DNA of 64,000 nucleotides from Malachius bipustulatus (Eukaryota; Arthropoda; Insecta; Coleoptera; Melyridae), in the NCBI GenBank assembly GCA_910589415.1, contig OU342637.1, forward strand, positions 35,494,162 to 35,558,161, written 5' to 3'. The translations under genes and the position numbers were made by a program. The notes under the pieces are model-generated. The model was not told where the DNA came from, made no database searches, and saw nothing but the letters and a program-made list of their open reading frames with translations. Below are positions 43,505 to 55,300 of the stretch, in pieces. Numbering within the stretch: the stretch's first letter is position 1; the number at the start of each line of letters is the position of its first letter.

Positions 43505-43902
43505 TTAATAAATAGAATAATATTGTTTTTTTTTACGTACCTCTGTGTTTATTGAATAGGTATTCATTTTGTTATAAACTGGTCCAAGAAATCTATCCAT
43601 AAATTCGTAAGCAAACCAAGTAGTCTTATATATTTCGTCTCTGGATGCTCCGGAACGAGTTGAGTCTTTAATTTTCTTTTTATACAGCCTATAAGTGGTC
43701 ATTAAAGATTCTCGTTTTTTTTTCAAATCGGCTACTGTGCATGTTTCAGACCCAGACTGATCTGGATACGTTGCCATGCATCAGCAATAGCATTTCTATT
43801 TTTATGTTGTTTAGCCATTGGGTTCCATAAAACTGGTTCGGCTTGATAGAGCTCCAAAAATCCTAGAACGGTTTCATTAGACCATACCTCCTGCGGCGCC
43901 AT
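43505..43902 (-). pseudogene. MADF-domain protein of the outer Harbinger-like element, one frameshift
   Basis: MAPQEVWSNETVLGFLELYQ, then EPVLWNPMAKQHKNRNAIAD and AWQRI on the minus strand. After a shift near 43770, DQSGSETCTVADLKKKRESL, YRLYKKKIKDSTRSGASRDE and TWFAYEFMDRFLGP follow. This covers a whole MADF domain: first helix with W and FLELY, LW.P, the DAW recognition part, K-rich helix, SG..DE and W.aFEFMD.FL. One-base loss at the shift is the only break. The likely start is the Met at 43902. The role inferred from the family is DNA binding for the transposase. The gene runs opposite to the transposase remnant, as is usual in Harbinger. Confidence 0.8.
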
Positions 43903-43920
43903 TATTTTATAGAAAGGCAA

Positions 43921-44736
43921 GATGCCTATGTGTACACACTACGTGTATAGACTGAGAAATGAGATAACTTTAGAAGATCATTTCCGCGATAATTTCTAAA
44001 CCTTACACGCACGTTGACAGTAATTAATATTATTTCATATTAGGTCCCCAGTTAGCAGTCTTAATTATTATTTTTTATCCTATCTCATAAGAAAATTTAA
44101 CTTTCTCGACTGCATGCCTCCGGAGAAAGTGCCACTTCACCTTGTTTCACGAAGAAGTCGTTATATTGCCGGACAATTTTTTTTTGAATTATCTTTAGGA
44201 CTTTCCTCAGATGAAATCTTAAGCCCAAATTTAAAAATAAGGGTACATAACCATGCAAAAACTTTATTAACATCTTACGTCTGATTTGATTCTTCTTCAG
44301 CAAGGTGTATGGCGATTCGTCGGCGTAGCTGGATAAATAAAGAAAAGCAGACTAAATGAAAACAAGTCTGCTATTATTTACTTAGTGTGGTGAGAAAACC
44401 GAAGCAGGGCGGCCTTTTAAGGAAAGCCCCGGAACAAAGAAAGCGATGTGTATTGTTTCCAGAGACGTGACACGCCAATTAATCACTTAGTTCGTCTGAC
44501 CCTTCGCCATGTTTACCTGAAATCCGGGAAGTTCGGGATTACGACTGGTGGCCCTCCAGATATCCATTTTAATCTCGGTTTTTGCTTTCGCATCAATCAA
44601 TGTATGTGTGTGTCCGTTTGTACCGGTAATTTCGATTCCTCTTGGATGCCCCACTAATGATAGTGTTTGAAATAAAGTTCTCATCTATGCTCTCTATATT
44701 ATGTATATGTACATATCTCTACTATTATTATACATA
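43921..44736. other. Unassigned; right border of the outer element not found
   Basis: A terminus matching 40087 was expected soon after 43920 but could not be aligned; TGCCTATGTGTACACAC at 43923 is only a weak candidate. The rest up to 44736 shows nothing recognisable. Confidence 0.3.
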
Positions 44737-45242
44737 CCGTGTGAACCTTTAAAAGCGGGACATGGGGGAATAACATGGAAAACATATAATTGTTGCAGTC
44801 TTCCCCTCACCAGTTTAATCTATAAAAACGGTAATAGTGTCTATCGAAAGAGACTTCTTTCCTGAACGCGTTGCTACCTTCCTAAATTTGAATTTTTCTT
44901 TTTAATTATTGGAAAAATAGTTTAAATACTTGCAAAGTTAAACATTCAGTAGCCATAACATCGCAAATTCGAATAATTTTGTTACTGTCTTGGAATTCGA
45001 TTTGAATAACAAAATTATTCAAGTTTGGCATGTCATGACAACTGATATGTTTTATTTTGAAAATATTTAAATTATTTTTCAATAATTCAGAAAGCTGTAG
45101 GTAAAGTTTTTGGTAGCAGCGCGTTCAGGATTTCGATAGCAACCGTTACTGTTCTTGTAGATGAAATTGGTGAGCGGAAAATTGCAATTATGTGATTTCC
45201 CATGTTATTCCCCTATGTGCCGCTTTGAAAGTTGTCACACGG
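44737..45242. mobile_element. Nearly pure palindromic element with CCGTGTGA termini and TA duplication
   Basis: CCGTGTGAACCTTTAAAAGC against the complement of the right end (CGGCACATAGGGGAATAACAT-type) matches nearly throughout about 250-bp arms; the centre is near 44990. Shared words include GGGGAATAACATG, CCTGAACGCG and AATAATTTTGTTA. TA on both sides. No ORF. Confidence 0.82.
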
Positions 45243-48200
45243 TATAGGATACTGTTGTCCTACAAATGAGTTAACGCTCATGCACCGTGATACAATTTGT
45301 TATTCAGATTAAAATGAAACGTATTTTCTGACAACCTAAGTCATTGAGCCTATTTTAATTATCATGAAGACAATCTCGTTTCCGAAATAAGAAATTATTT
45401 GCCATGAAAATATACGTAATGGCAAGATGTAAAATATAAAAATTTCCCAGAGGCTTAGAAACGAGACGTTTTTATCCGAACGATTCCAATCAGAATTCCG
45501 TGACGACAATGCGACATAAAGAATTTTCCGGGCATTTGGTGTTGGTTGGTTGAGTACAACACACAAAAGAGAATATAAAATTCAAGAATAAGCATCGAGT
45601 TAACATCCAAAGTAGGCAGTTAATGTCGTTGCGACGGCCTGAAAGCAACTTGTCATTGCCTCTCCTGAACATCGGGGACAATTTCAATTCCAATTTCGAC
45701 GACCAAGAATTTCCCGCTGAAGAATTACGTGTAATAAATTTGAGACATTCACGTGTAAGCCGTTATGATTTAGGAAAGTGTTTGGCTGCCGTTGTAATTT
45801 GTGAATTATGGGGCTGAAATTTCACAGTACCTACCTACCTACCCTACAACGGAATTATTCGGACTCGGCGTTATTTTATCTGTTTTCGTTTTACTAGACC
45901 GCAGAGAGTATCATTGAGAAAGATATTCCGGTCGCCGGAATAAAGTTGCAAATGGGAGCTTTATGTAGTAAATTCCCTAAAAGTTCTGCTTTATATATAT
46001 ACATTATTGATGTTGTACAATATACATGCATGCATGCATGTAAATGTAAATGTAAAATATACATTTCCTTCTCCTCTATATTATTACACGAGAGTAATAT
46101 GAAAAAGGATGATGCTTCTGCATGTTCAACTTGAATTTATAAATCGCCAGCAATTTGATTACACACACATGGTACTGGCAGCCATTTGTTTTCATCCCCT
46201 TTTATGGGCAGACCTTTGCAACAGCATCAATTGCCAACTAAAATATGTTCAACAACGTATTGCAAACATAATATAATTATTATTCTACCTTTAATCAAAT
46301 AACTAACTCGTAGATAAAATGTTGTTCTTATTTAACTTATCTTACTGCAAGTCTTATTCGCTGCTTAAAGCTTATTATTCTGGATCTCCTGATTATCTCC
46401 CCCTCTTTAACGCAATGTCAACAAGTTGAGTGATCCATCTTCCCCATATCGTTCCTATATACCTGCGGTTAAACTCTCAGTGACTATCGAAATTCTCCAT
46501 ATTTTGATTCTCAGATTCTCACGTTATTCTCAGATTTAGTCTTATTGAAGAATACTGCGTTCATGTCAGTGGCCGAAACAAAAATCCCTGAAGATATCCC
46601 TGTTGCGTCCCGCTATTTACACTTCAATAATTAATAAGATAATTCCGTGCATCCATATCACAATTTGTGAAAATCTTCTATAATGTCCTTTGATTTTTAA
46701 AATTGATCTCCATAAAGCCTCGACTGTGGTCGCAAGATTTCACTTTTGCAATTAACTTTCATCTTTGCCCACTAATGATTGGCTGATTCCCTCGTGAACT
46801 TACTTTCATTAAGTATTACTAAATTAGGATACTAAGACTCAAGTTATTTCAAAGTTCTCTGTATTGTCACTTTCTCGTTTTCGATATAAAATCTGTTTTG
46901 GAAGTTTTAAGCTCCTTAACCAACACAAGAACATATTATTGTACTTGCAACGTTGCCGACTCGACTCTAGCGATGTTCTGATTTTCTATAGAATTTGATT
47001 ATCTAGAAATAAGCTCTGAATTAATATTTTCCTGTCTGTCTTCTATACAACCATCCCTCGTTATAGTATTAGATACCTACAAAGCATCATGACTCTAAGC
47101 GTCTTTTGAATTAATTTAAGCAACCTGTACATTTTCTTAACTGCCATTTACAACCGATTAAGTTTGTAAGTTTTTATAATATCGTTGATGCGAATTTTCG
47201 CAAAAAGCTTTAGAAGCAAAATACTTAATAAAATCCGAGAAAGATTAAGAAACGGTGGAGAGTGAGTAAATTGTTGTTTTCTGAAATGAAATCGGCAAGG
47301 AGGTCAATCTGAACGAGAGTAAGACTGTCTGATTTTTCAGAAGCCAGAAGACATAAAACTAAATATACCTATGCAAATTTTATCGGAAGCTTTTTCCCTA
47401 TTTAAATGACTAGAAAGGGCGGCTGTTGGAGTAAAGTTGAAACAGTGAAACGGAAGAACGGCAGCCTGAATAGATTCACATTATTCGAATTTTCAATGTT
47501 CACGACTCTTACAGCTTTTCCAGGGTTAAGCGGAGGGAAAGAGCGGACGAGGCAAGGGTGAAATCGTCAACCTTTACATTGAATCCGTAAACGGATTGAC
47601 AGAAACTCTCTGATCTTATACTTTCGGGGCTGTAAATACTTTGATGTCCATTTTATTCTTTTATGACGAATCTGAGTCGAGGAATTTCTTCACTCCTACG
47701 ACGATTTGTTCGTTTTCATCAAAAAATTACTCGGCATCAAAGGAAAGTGACAGGTTTATGTCCGAGGAGGGTGTTTTAAGCGTTCGATTTTATACGACGA
47801 GACTTATTTTTGGCTTTATCATTTCTTGAAGAAAACCTACCCACTTTAAATCATATCGTTCGATGAGATTTCATTATAGCGGAGAAAAATATTTTAAATT
47901 TACGCCGGAAATTCATGCCGCCAACGAAATTCCCTTAATTAGTAATGGATTTCATTAGGTCTTTTGCATGGAGTTAATTAATTTTCCACCGTTGAATCGC
48001 GTATTTTACAATTTATATCGAATAAATCATTGACAACGTGAAATATAATATGAAATATAAATAATGAGAAGTGCTGCTCCCCGATCCGAAAATGCACCAA
48101 TTAATTAGCTCTGCCCGGCTACAAAGTTTTCAATGAATCAGCAAAGAAGTTCTTTGGCGCGGTCTCCTAGCAGCGACCTTCAAATAAACCTGACTTTACC

Positions 48201-48429
48201 CTCTTCATCAGAGGACCTAATTTTAATTCGTTACAGAAAAACAATCACTTTAAAGTACCGAAGATAAGAGACTTCGAAATAATCGTCTTACTAAATTTCA
48301 AAACGCTAAAAATAAATTAATATTAATTAATTGCGGTGTATTATCATTATTTCTCAATAATAGACATCAGTCTATTAATGCTATTTTTGTAACTTTTTTG
48401 TAACTTAATGGCATTTGTAATTTAATTCG
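45243..48429. other. Unassigned 3.2-kb stretch; one microsatellite
   Basis: No named element or gene. ATACATGCATGCATGCATG followed by three TAAATG units lies at about 46021-46058. A frame at 45623-45817 (64 codons, MSLRRPESNLSLPLLNIGDN) is unassigned. Confidence 0.3.
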
Positions 48430-49850
48430 TGGGAAGAACCTCGTCAATGATGCCTTCCGTAGAATCCAAAATGTCAGACGTTGCTTTCCGACAGCTGGTC
48501 ATAAACCGCATTATGTTAGCCTTAAGACCCAAACAAAGCTCCTGGAGGTCATCGTACTTAAAAAATGTGCCACTGAGCTGTCACCGGTTTTCTGTCGACT
48601 TTTCAACATGTCTTTTTAAAAAGGAATATTTCCTTCTTGCTTGAAATGTGCGCGGGTCCAGCCTATTCCCAAGAAAGGCAAAAAGACCTTACCAAATAAC
48701 TATAACGACCAGTGGCATTGCTTTCAGTAATACCCAAAATTATGGAGAAAGCTATTAACCAACATCTTTTAAAGTACTTGGAAGGAGATAATATAATCAG
48801 CGACCGCCAATACGGATTCCGCAAACAGAGGTCAACTGGTGACGTCCTCTCCTACGTTACCGAGCTGTGGAACAGCGCTGTGGAGCACCATGGGGATTCT
48901 CGGGGGGTTGCGCTTGATATTTCTAGAGCTTTCAACCGTGTCTGGCATGATGGAGTGTTGGCAAAACTGCAGGCTTATGGCATGCTCGAGAAATTCTGCT
49001 TGTAGCTTGCGAGTTATCTCGGAGATCGCTAATTACAGGTGGCAGTCGATGGAGTTCTTTCTGAGACCTTTTCCATCAATGCCGGTGTGCCTCAGGGATC
49101 CATTTTATCTCCCACTCGCTTTCACATATTTATCAACGATTTTCTTGAAACAACTAAAAACCCTATATATACAGCACACTTATATCTTCTTATACCTTAG
49201 ATGCGCGAACATCTGTCATCGCACATACTCGCAGAGAGCAAGGAGTTGCCATTGCTTACTTAACAACGACATACATACAAGAGATTCTAGCTTGGGGCGA
49301 TAGAAACCAAGTTCAATTTATTGCTAAAAAAACTTAGGCATTCATCTTCTCCAAAAAGGCCAACATTTTGGAGCCAGATATGGTGATGGCACACTCTCTC
49401 ACTACATCGTCATTTCTTCGTTTACTTGGAGTGACCCTCGGTCACTCCACTGCATTTCAAAAACTTACGCTCTTAAGCACGAAGAAATTTTATACACTTC
49501 AACAGCTTATTCTTTTATAAGTACAAGGCTCAAATCCGATTATCCTTCGAGTACGGCTCACATGATTGGAACTTCGCTCCTAAACAGACCCTGAGATTAC
49601 TTGACTCCATTCAGAAAAGAGCCATCCAATTGATTGGGGATCTGACTTTAAATAAAGTTTTCAATTGACTTGAACATCGAAGAAAAGTAGCTGACCTGAG
49701 GCTGTTTTGAAGATACATATATTTACGGGAAGTGTCTAAAAGACGTGGCCCATTTGTTGCCACTTAGAACAAGGACGGGCAGAAATACACGTCGAGCTGC
49801 AAATGGTTATCCCTATCAGGGATAATAATGATGACGCTGATTTTTCCCAC
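48430..49850 (+). pseudogene. LINE family A, copy 2 (reverse transcriptase to carboxy end)
   Basis: Across frames: KKCATELSPVFCRLFNMSF and GIFPSCLKCARVQPIPKKGK near 48560-48690; then an open part 48712-49005 with KIMEKAINQHLLKYLEGDNI, RQYGFRKQRSTGDVLSYVTE, RGVALDISRAFNRVWHDGVL and AKLQAYGM (motif A is ALDISRAFN). After a stop at 49003 come LASYLGDR, VAVDGV, NAGVPQGSILSPTRFHIFIN (motif B, 49080) and LEPDMVMAHSL/LLGVTLG near 49370-49440. The FADD motif is lost. It is the best-preserved copy of this family in the window. Confidence 0.83.
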
Positions 49851-50719
49851 TTACACTAATCACATATGATGATATCCCTTGTGGTAATACCCTTGTCCCT
49901 ACGTAGCCCAATGGAGAAGAGAAGAGCGCCAGAGGTCAGGTGAAGTTAGCACCAAATTATTTTCCTGCGCTGGCAAGTGGTTTTTGAACACCCCGGGGTT
50001 TCTGACTTTTTCAACGAGCTAAGCTGGAGACGAGAAATTGCGGGTCGACAGATAGTAAAACACCGACTCGGTTTCGTAAAACCTTCATTGTCTGCCTTAA
50101 AACTAAATACTCCGGTGCAAATAACGACAATGAGAGTAAACGTCAGTTACGAGAATGGGCAAACTGGATACCACGTTCGGGGTTTTGCGTAACGTTAGAC
50201 ACGAATCGTCGAATCGGGTTTCTGCCCTGTGTTACCTATCGTAAAAGATCACCATATTGACCACTAACGATGTGTCGACGGATACTGGGGGAAGACTGGA
50301 TCCCAAATTCAGGGACTGAAACTCCTCTACACGCAGGTGTATATTTATATCAGTCTACATTTCACGTTTGTGGAGGCGCTAGGAATATTTCCAGATAAAG
50401 AATGTAGAACGTATGCGCCATGATATCTAATCGCATCGCTTCTCAGAACTAGAATGAGTCATCGTTCATCTTTAAAATGTCCCCAGCACGGCAATGCGGG
50501 GAGAAGAAAACATGGCTGTGTAACGGTTCTCTTGACGCCTCCAGCAACCACCCCAAGTCAATACCTCTTTATTTCATCATGGATTAATGTAGTGATCTTT
50601 TTTGAGTCTAATATATTCAACGTTCATAGAATACTCAGTACAATATTGGTTGATCATGACGGCTGCGTTATCATTCGGTTACCATTATCTCCCCCCTACA
50701 GCGACCGGTCTCTTCGATG
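49851..50719. other. Unassigned, no gene seen
   Basis: A 71-codon frame at 49977-50192 has no recognisable motif. The region separates a LINE copy from a Penelope-like element. Confidence 0.3.
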
Positions 50720-52150
50720 ATGTCATAGACTTTTGAGTCTCTGAGTCAGACGATGGCTCATTTGGATCTGACGTAACGCCGGATATCAAATCCTCCGCAG
50801 ATTCATTCCTTCCTCCTGCTTTTTGAAATTATTTGGATGTTTATAAATTTTAATTGCTTCATGATGTAAGCGGGTGTAATAGTGTGAAGTAGTGTGAAGG
50901 TATAAATTTCGTCTTTCAAAGCATATGGCGTGATCGTCCTGAATCACGGAGTGCTCCACGACAGCTGACTTGTCTGTTTTTCCCATGCAATAGTTTCTCT
51001 TGTGTTCGGTTACAAGGGTGTTGACGCTGTCTGGTAGTTACGGTGTATACAGGGTGATCTTTCACTTATGTCCATACCCGAAATACAAGTTAATTTTAAA
51101 GATAAAACATTGAAACGTTTAGGATTTGTGTAGCTAATATACCACAAAATGGCATAATCAGCTTCAGTATTTTTTTTTCGTTCGGGCAACAGCGATAAAA
51201 AACTTTAAATTAGTGATAAAGTATCGAAAAAAAGCGAGTTTTCTTCTATTCATAGGTAGAAATCGTATAATAAAATCAAAATCGCTGAAAAGAAATATCA
51301 AGAAATTAATTATAAGGCCTTAATTAATTAAGATATAGTTATACAGAAATGACAGGTAGAATGATTGATTTATAGTGTGTAATAAAGTGATCAATATAAT
51401 CTGAAAAGGGTAGGTGTAATAAATTTTTGAGTAAACTGTGTAGGTAAAATCTCCTTTGTATCCTTGCGGTCAGTGGCATACCCCCTGTGAATTTGCACTT
51501 CACTACGATTTACTCAGTTTACTCAAGAATTTATGATACCTAACCTTTTCATATTGTAATTTATTTTCAGCGATTTTGATTTTATTAATCGATTTCTACC
51601 GATTTAAGAAAAAAAATCAGATTTTTTTTGCCACTTTATCACTAAATTAGAGTTTTTTCTTTATCGCTGGTGCTCCAACGAAAAAAAGTAATGAAAATAA
51701 TTATGCCATTCTGTGGTCCTATATTAATTACACGAATCCTCGAAGTTTCAATTTTTTATCCTTAAAATTACCCTCTATTTCAGGGCGTAGACATAGGTGA
51801 TGGACCACCCTGTACAGCAGCACAGGAGCAAGGTATTCTATAAAGTCTAGCGGAAGAAAGTGGACCTATGAGGTCTTTAGCTGAACGGAGAATATCGCGA
51901 ACTTGTGTAGGTTTAATGACGGTCTGCTCGTTTTTGACCTGGATGATGGTTGGAGTTCTTGTGTAGATACCGATCTGTGAGTGTTCGTTTTCGGAAGATC
52001 CTGTGCCCCAGGGTGCAATTTTCATTCCTGTTAACGAGAACATCGAGAAATGGTAGTTTTCCATCCTTTTATATTTCCATCGTGAATTTAATGTGGGGGT
52101 GAATACCATTGATGATATGGTGAAGAAATTTCTCAAGGACCTTCTCTACA
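50720..52150 (-). pseudogene. Penelope-like element: end of reverse transcriptase, linker and GIY-YIG endonuclease
   Basis: From right to left: KHVEKVLEKFLHHI, NGIHPHIKFTMEI and KDGKLPFLDVLV (52145-52040), the end of the RT; HRIFRKRTLTDRYLHKNSNH (about 51990); and LIGPLSSARLYRIPCSCAAV (51870-51815), the linker leading into GIY-YIG. Beyond an inserted foldback comes DSVNTLVTEHKRNYCMGKTD, then KSAVVEHSVIQDDHAI, THSHYTRLHHEAIKIYKHPN-like sequence to about 50800, the GIY-YIG core. The order is that of Penelope elements. Frameshifts and a stop are present. The main RT domain is not seen upstream of 52150, so the copy is 5'-truncated. Confidence 0.85.
51050..51812. mobile_element. CAGGGTG foldback inserted in the Penelope GIY-YIG domain
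   Basis: CAGGGTGATCTTTCACTTAT at left matches the complement of the right end (AGGTGATGGACCACCCTG). The arms of about 150-200 bp share AATTTTAAAGATAAAA, AGGATTTGTGTA and AAAATGGCATAAT. The insertion lies exactly where the GIY-YIG frame passes from IPCSCAAV to YTV. Only TA is clearly duplicated. No ORF. Confidence 0.82.
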
Positions 52151-52286
52151 TGTTTCAAAATAGCTAGTGGAGGGGGTATGACGTCACCAGACCATCACCC
52201 TATAAATAGGATGATGCTCTCCCAGCAGACGTCCAGTCTGTTGTTATTGAGCACGAGAGGCAGTATCGCTTGCGCACACGTAATCG
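52151..52286. other. Spacer between Penelope remnant and ribozyme-like block
   Basis: Contains TGACGTCACCAGACCATCAC and short repeats; no coding signal. It may belong to the same element. Confidence 0.3.
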
Positions 52287-52352
52287 CTGATGGTGTCTCC
52301 GCAGGTGTAGTCGGAAAGTTCGGAGCGAATCTCCATGGACCACGGCACAACA
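52287..52352 (+). ncRNA. Degraded hammerhead-ribozyme-like block, second copy
   Basis: CTGATGG, TGTCTCCGCAGGTGTAGTC and GGAAAG, then TTCGGAGCGAATCTCCATGG and ACCACGGCACAACAG, align base by base with the block at 41276-41343. Stem II is no longer perfect. Its orientation is opposite to the adjacent Penelope coding strand. Confidence 0.4.
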
Positions 52353-55300
52353 GCCTGGAATATATTTCGATTTCAACTTCATCTAAATTTTTATAATCTT
52401 GACAATTTTCCACTTGAATGTTTGTAACCATATTATGAACTGGTCTTGACGCTAATAGGGAAAGTTTTGAAGATTCCCTAACCCTGAACTTGCCTTCGTG
52501 AGAACCTACTGGTTATTTGTTATGGACTGATATTTTTCATAGAAACATGTCAAGTTTCGATAGAAAATATTGAAAAAATAACTGTAAAAAAATTCCAGTA
52601 ATATACAATTAAAGAAAAGAAAAGTGGCAGAGACATAAAACAATTATTTACGTTCTTGCACATGTCTCCATCTCCTATTTGACAGCAGTGAAAAATAATA
52701 AATGTAGTATAGATATAATAAAAAACAACAACCAGAGATAAATCCTAAACAATAACATTATTAGCATAATAAAACCATCAGAATTGATAGCCGAAGGTTG
52801 GCCGGAAAGTTTTACAGAGCGCGACGAATTGATAGGTACCAAATATATAGGTAGGTGAAAAGTATAAGGCGAGTATAGAGAGAACGTGGAGAGTTGAGGA
52901 GGAGGCCGATACGATAAAGTCGTGGGCCTTTGTGGTTCATTTGTCATTTAGCCTCGCGGCCAATCCTATCTCGGTCCCGGCGCCTCGAGAAGCATTGCCG
53001 AATGCGGACGGCATTCGCAAAAACGCCCTCCCAGCTCCCATGTTGAGATTAATGATTCGGGCATTTCTTAAACCAAAACTATACCTATAAATTACTGACC
53101 CTAATATCACTCTTTTCTGCTCCTTATAACAGTCTAAGAGCCCAACAAATACCGGGACATTTTTCACCGCAACAGAAAAGAAAGTGCTTCCCCCATTTAC
53201 CGGATATTGATAAACTGTAGATATCTGATAACAATACTAATGGTCCTGACCTCGCTACCGAAATTAGACAGAAGACAATGAGAGAGAAATGAGAGAACTT
53301 TACAAGGCGAGGTGGACGGTATACATCACTGACTAATAGTCACTGCTAACTAATATCCGGTACTTAATCCCAACTAAGTAGGTATTAGCATTTTATTTCT
53401 AACAATAATAATTGCTGGTTTGATGTGGCGTATCCTGATGGTTTAGCTCTTTGTTGAGGCAGCCACACGGAAGGACCTTTCCTGATTAGTACCAGTAGTA
53501 GTGCTGCGATGACCGTGCAGATACCTACATTTAATTATACCTACGCATCGACAATCAGAAGGGCCAGGCCGGGTCCATTAGTTAATGAGAGGTTGCCATC
53601 TGTGATGGCGAATCTCTATCTCTACATACCTATATTGATTAGCAGCTAAGATGGTGATAACATCTTATTGAATGTGTAGGGTAGTAGGTGTACTATTTAA
53701 AAAAAAGTATTAATCTATTCGTTGTAATCGGATTAAAATTCAGTAAATTAACAGGGAAATAAAGTCAAATTTATCAAAGGCAGTCGGTAATTAGCGTGTC
53801 ACCGTAAAGAAAGAAAAAGCCTGATCAAAGTGAAAGTTCAATTCTTTCTCGCGCAAACAAAACGAGAAAGCGACACAGATTTAATGACAGAATTCTTTAT
53901 TTATTGAAAGGAGGCGCAAATGAGCTGATTTAATAAGCTTGATTAATCGGAAAAAGTTGAAAAACAATTACAGAACGATAATGAAATTGTAGGGCAACAG
54001 CTTGAGGATCAATATTTAATTATTCCACTCCTCCTTCTTCAGATAACCGTGAATGAATTGAGGATTTCTCGCTAACCCTAAGCTGTGTTCTCTGGACACG
54101 GTGTCAAAGTGTGAGTGAGGCAAACGGGTCATCAAAATTATTATAAAAAGTGATTAAATGTAGGTAATACTCTCTCACAAAGAGTAATGGGAATTGATTT
54201 GATACGTCTCTGTCTAGGCCGAGAATAGTAGGTTTTCTAATTTCTGCAGTTGTTTGCGGCGCTGATAAAAGGGGCCGGGGCTGTTTTTGCCGGGGGCGTT
54301 CTTGCCCGGGTTTACCCGACGAGATAAGATTTGTTAAAGTAATTAATGTTTAGAACAGTTAGATACCTGCGGCGAGTCGTTATCCCCCGTGAACAAGGAC
54401 AATGACAAATACCTGCAATGTCAGCGCCACAGGGTTGCCCTCAACGAGCCTAGCTCGCATGCTACGCAAGAAAGATCAGCGCTTCTAATTACTACATTTG
54501 CATTCGTTTTAGATTTGTTTGCTTCCTAATAAGTTACTTAACAAGTTCAACTTGTTAACATTTAACACTACTAATAGGGTCGCATCTTGTAGAAGAGAGG
54601 CTTTAGGTATTAGGTTCGAAGCAAATTATTTGATGGATCGTCGCATGACATGTCTCCATTAATAGGTCTCAAGATACCATTGATGTATGCACACGTGGAA
54701 TATAAATTAGGATAATGGTGAAACCGGCAGTGATTGGCACACAATGAAGGACATTATCGAGAAGCACAGTATGGAACAACTAGCATATTTGGCATCGGCG
54801 CTTTTGACTGTAAAATTATCGGCATAGTTGTCAGACGTTATATCTCATCCTGTACATCCGTAGTTTATCTAACGTTATTTGTCAAGTCATTGAATAATAA
54901 AATATCTACTTAAATAAAAGTTTCACATCCTGATTTGTCAAGCTTTGTAAAACTACCCCGGCTATTTTGATCCTTAAATAAAAATGCTTGAAAAAGTAGA
55001 CATGTTTAGGCAACGGCATTATCTTCTATTCTGGGATATAAAATTAAACATCTACGAAGACCTGAATCTTTAGGTGACTTAGTACCCAGTTAAGTTCCTG
55101 ATGAATTTTATGACATGACAACCACGTCCTGTCAGTCTACCTTGATAAAGGGCGCTGTAGTTATCGAGATCCGTATTGAGCTAACGTTGCAGGTATTTGT
55201 CATTGTCCTGCTTTCATAATGGATGACGTTCACCTCAGGTTATCCCAATTATAATACAGTCTATTATATCCAGCCTCCCTGTGATGATACGAAACTTGAA

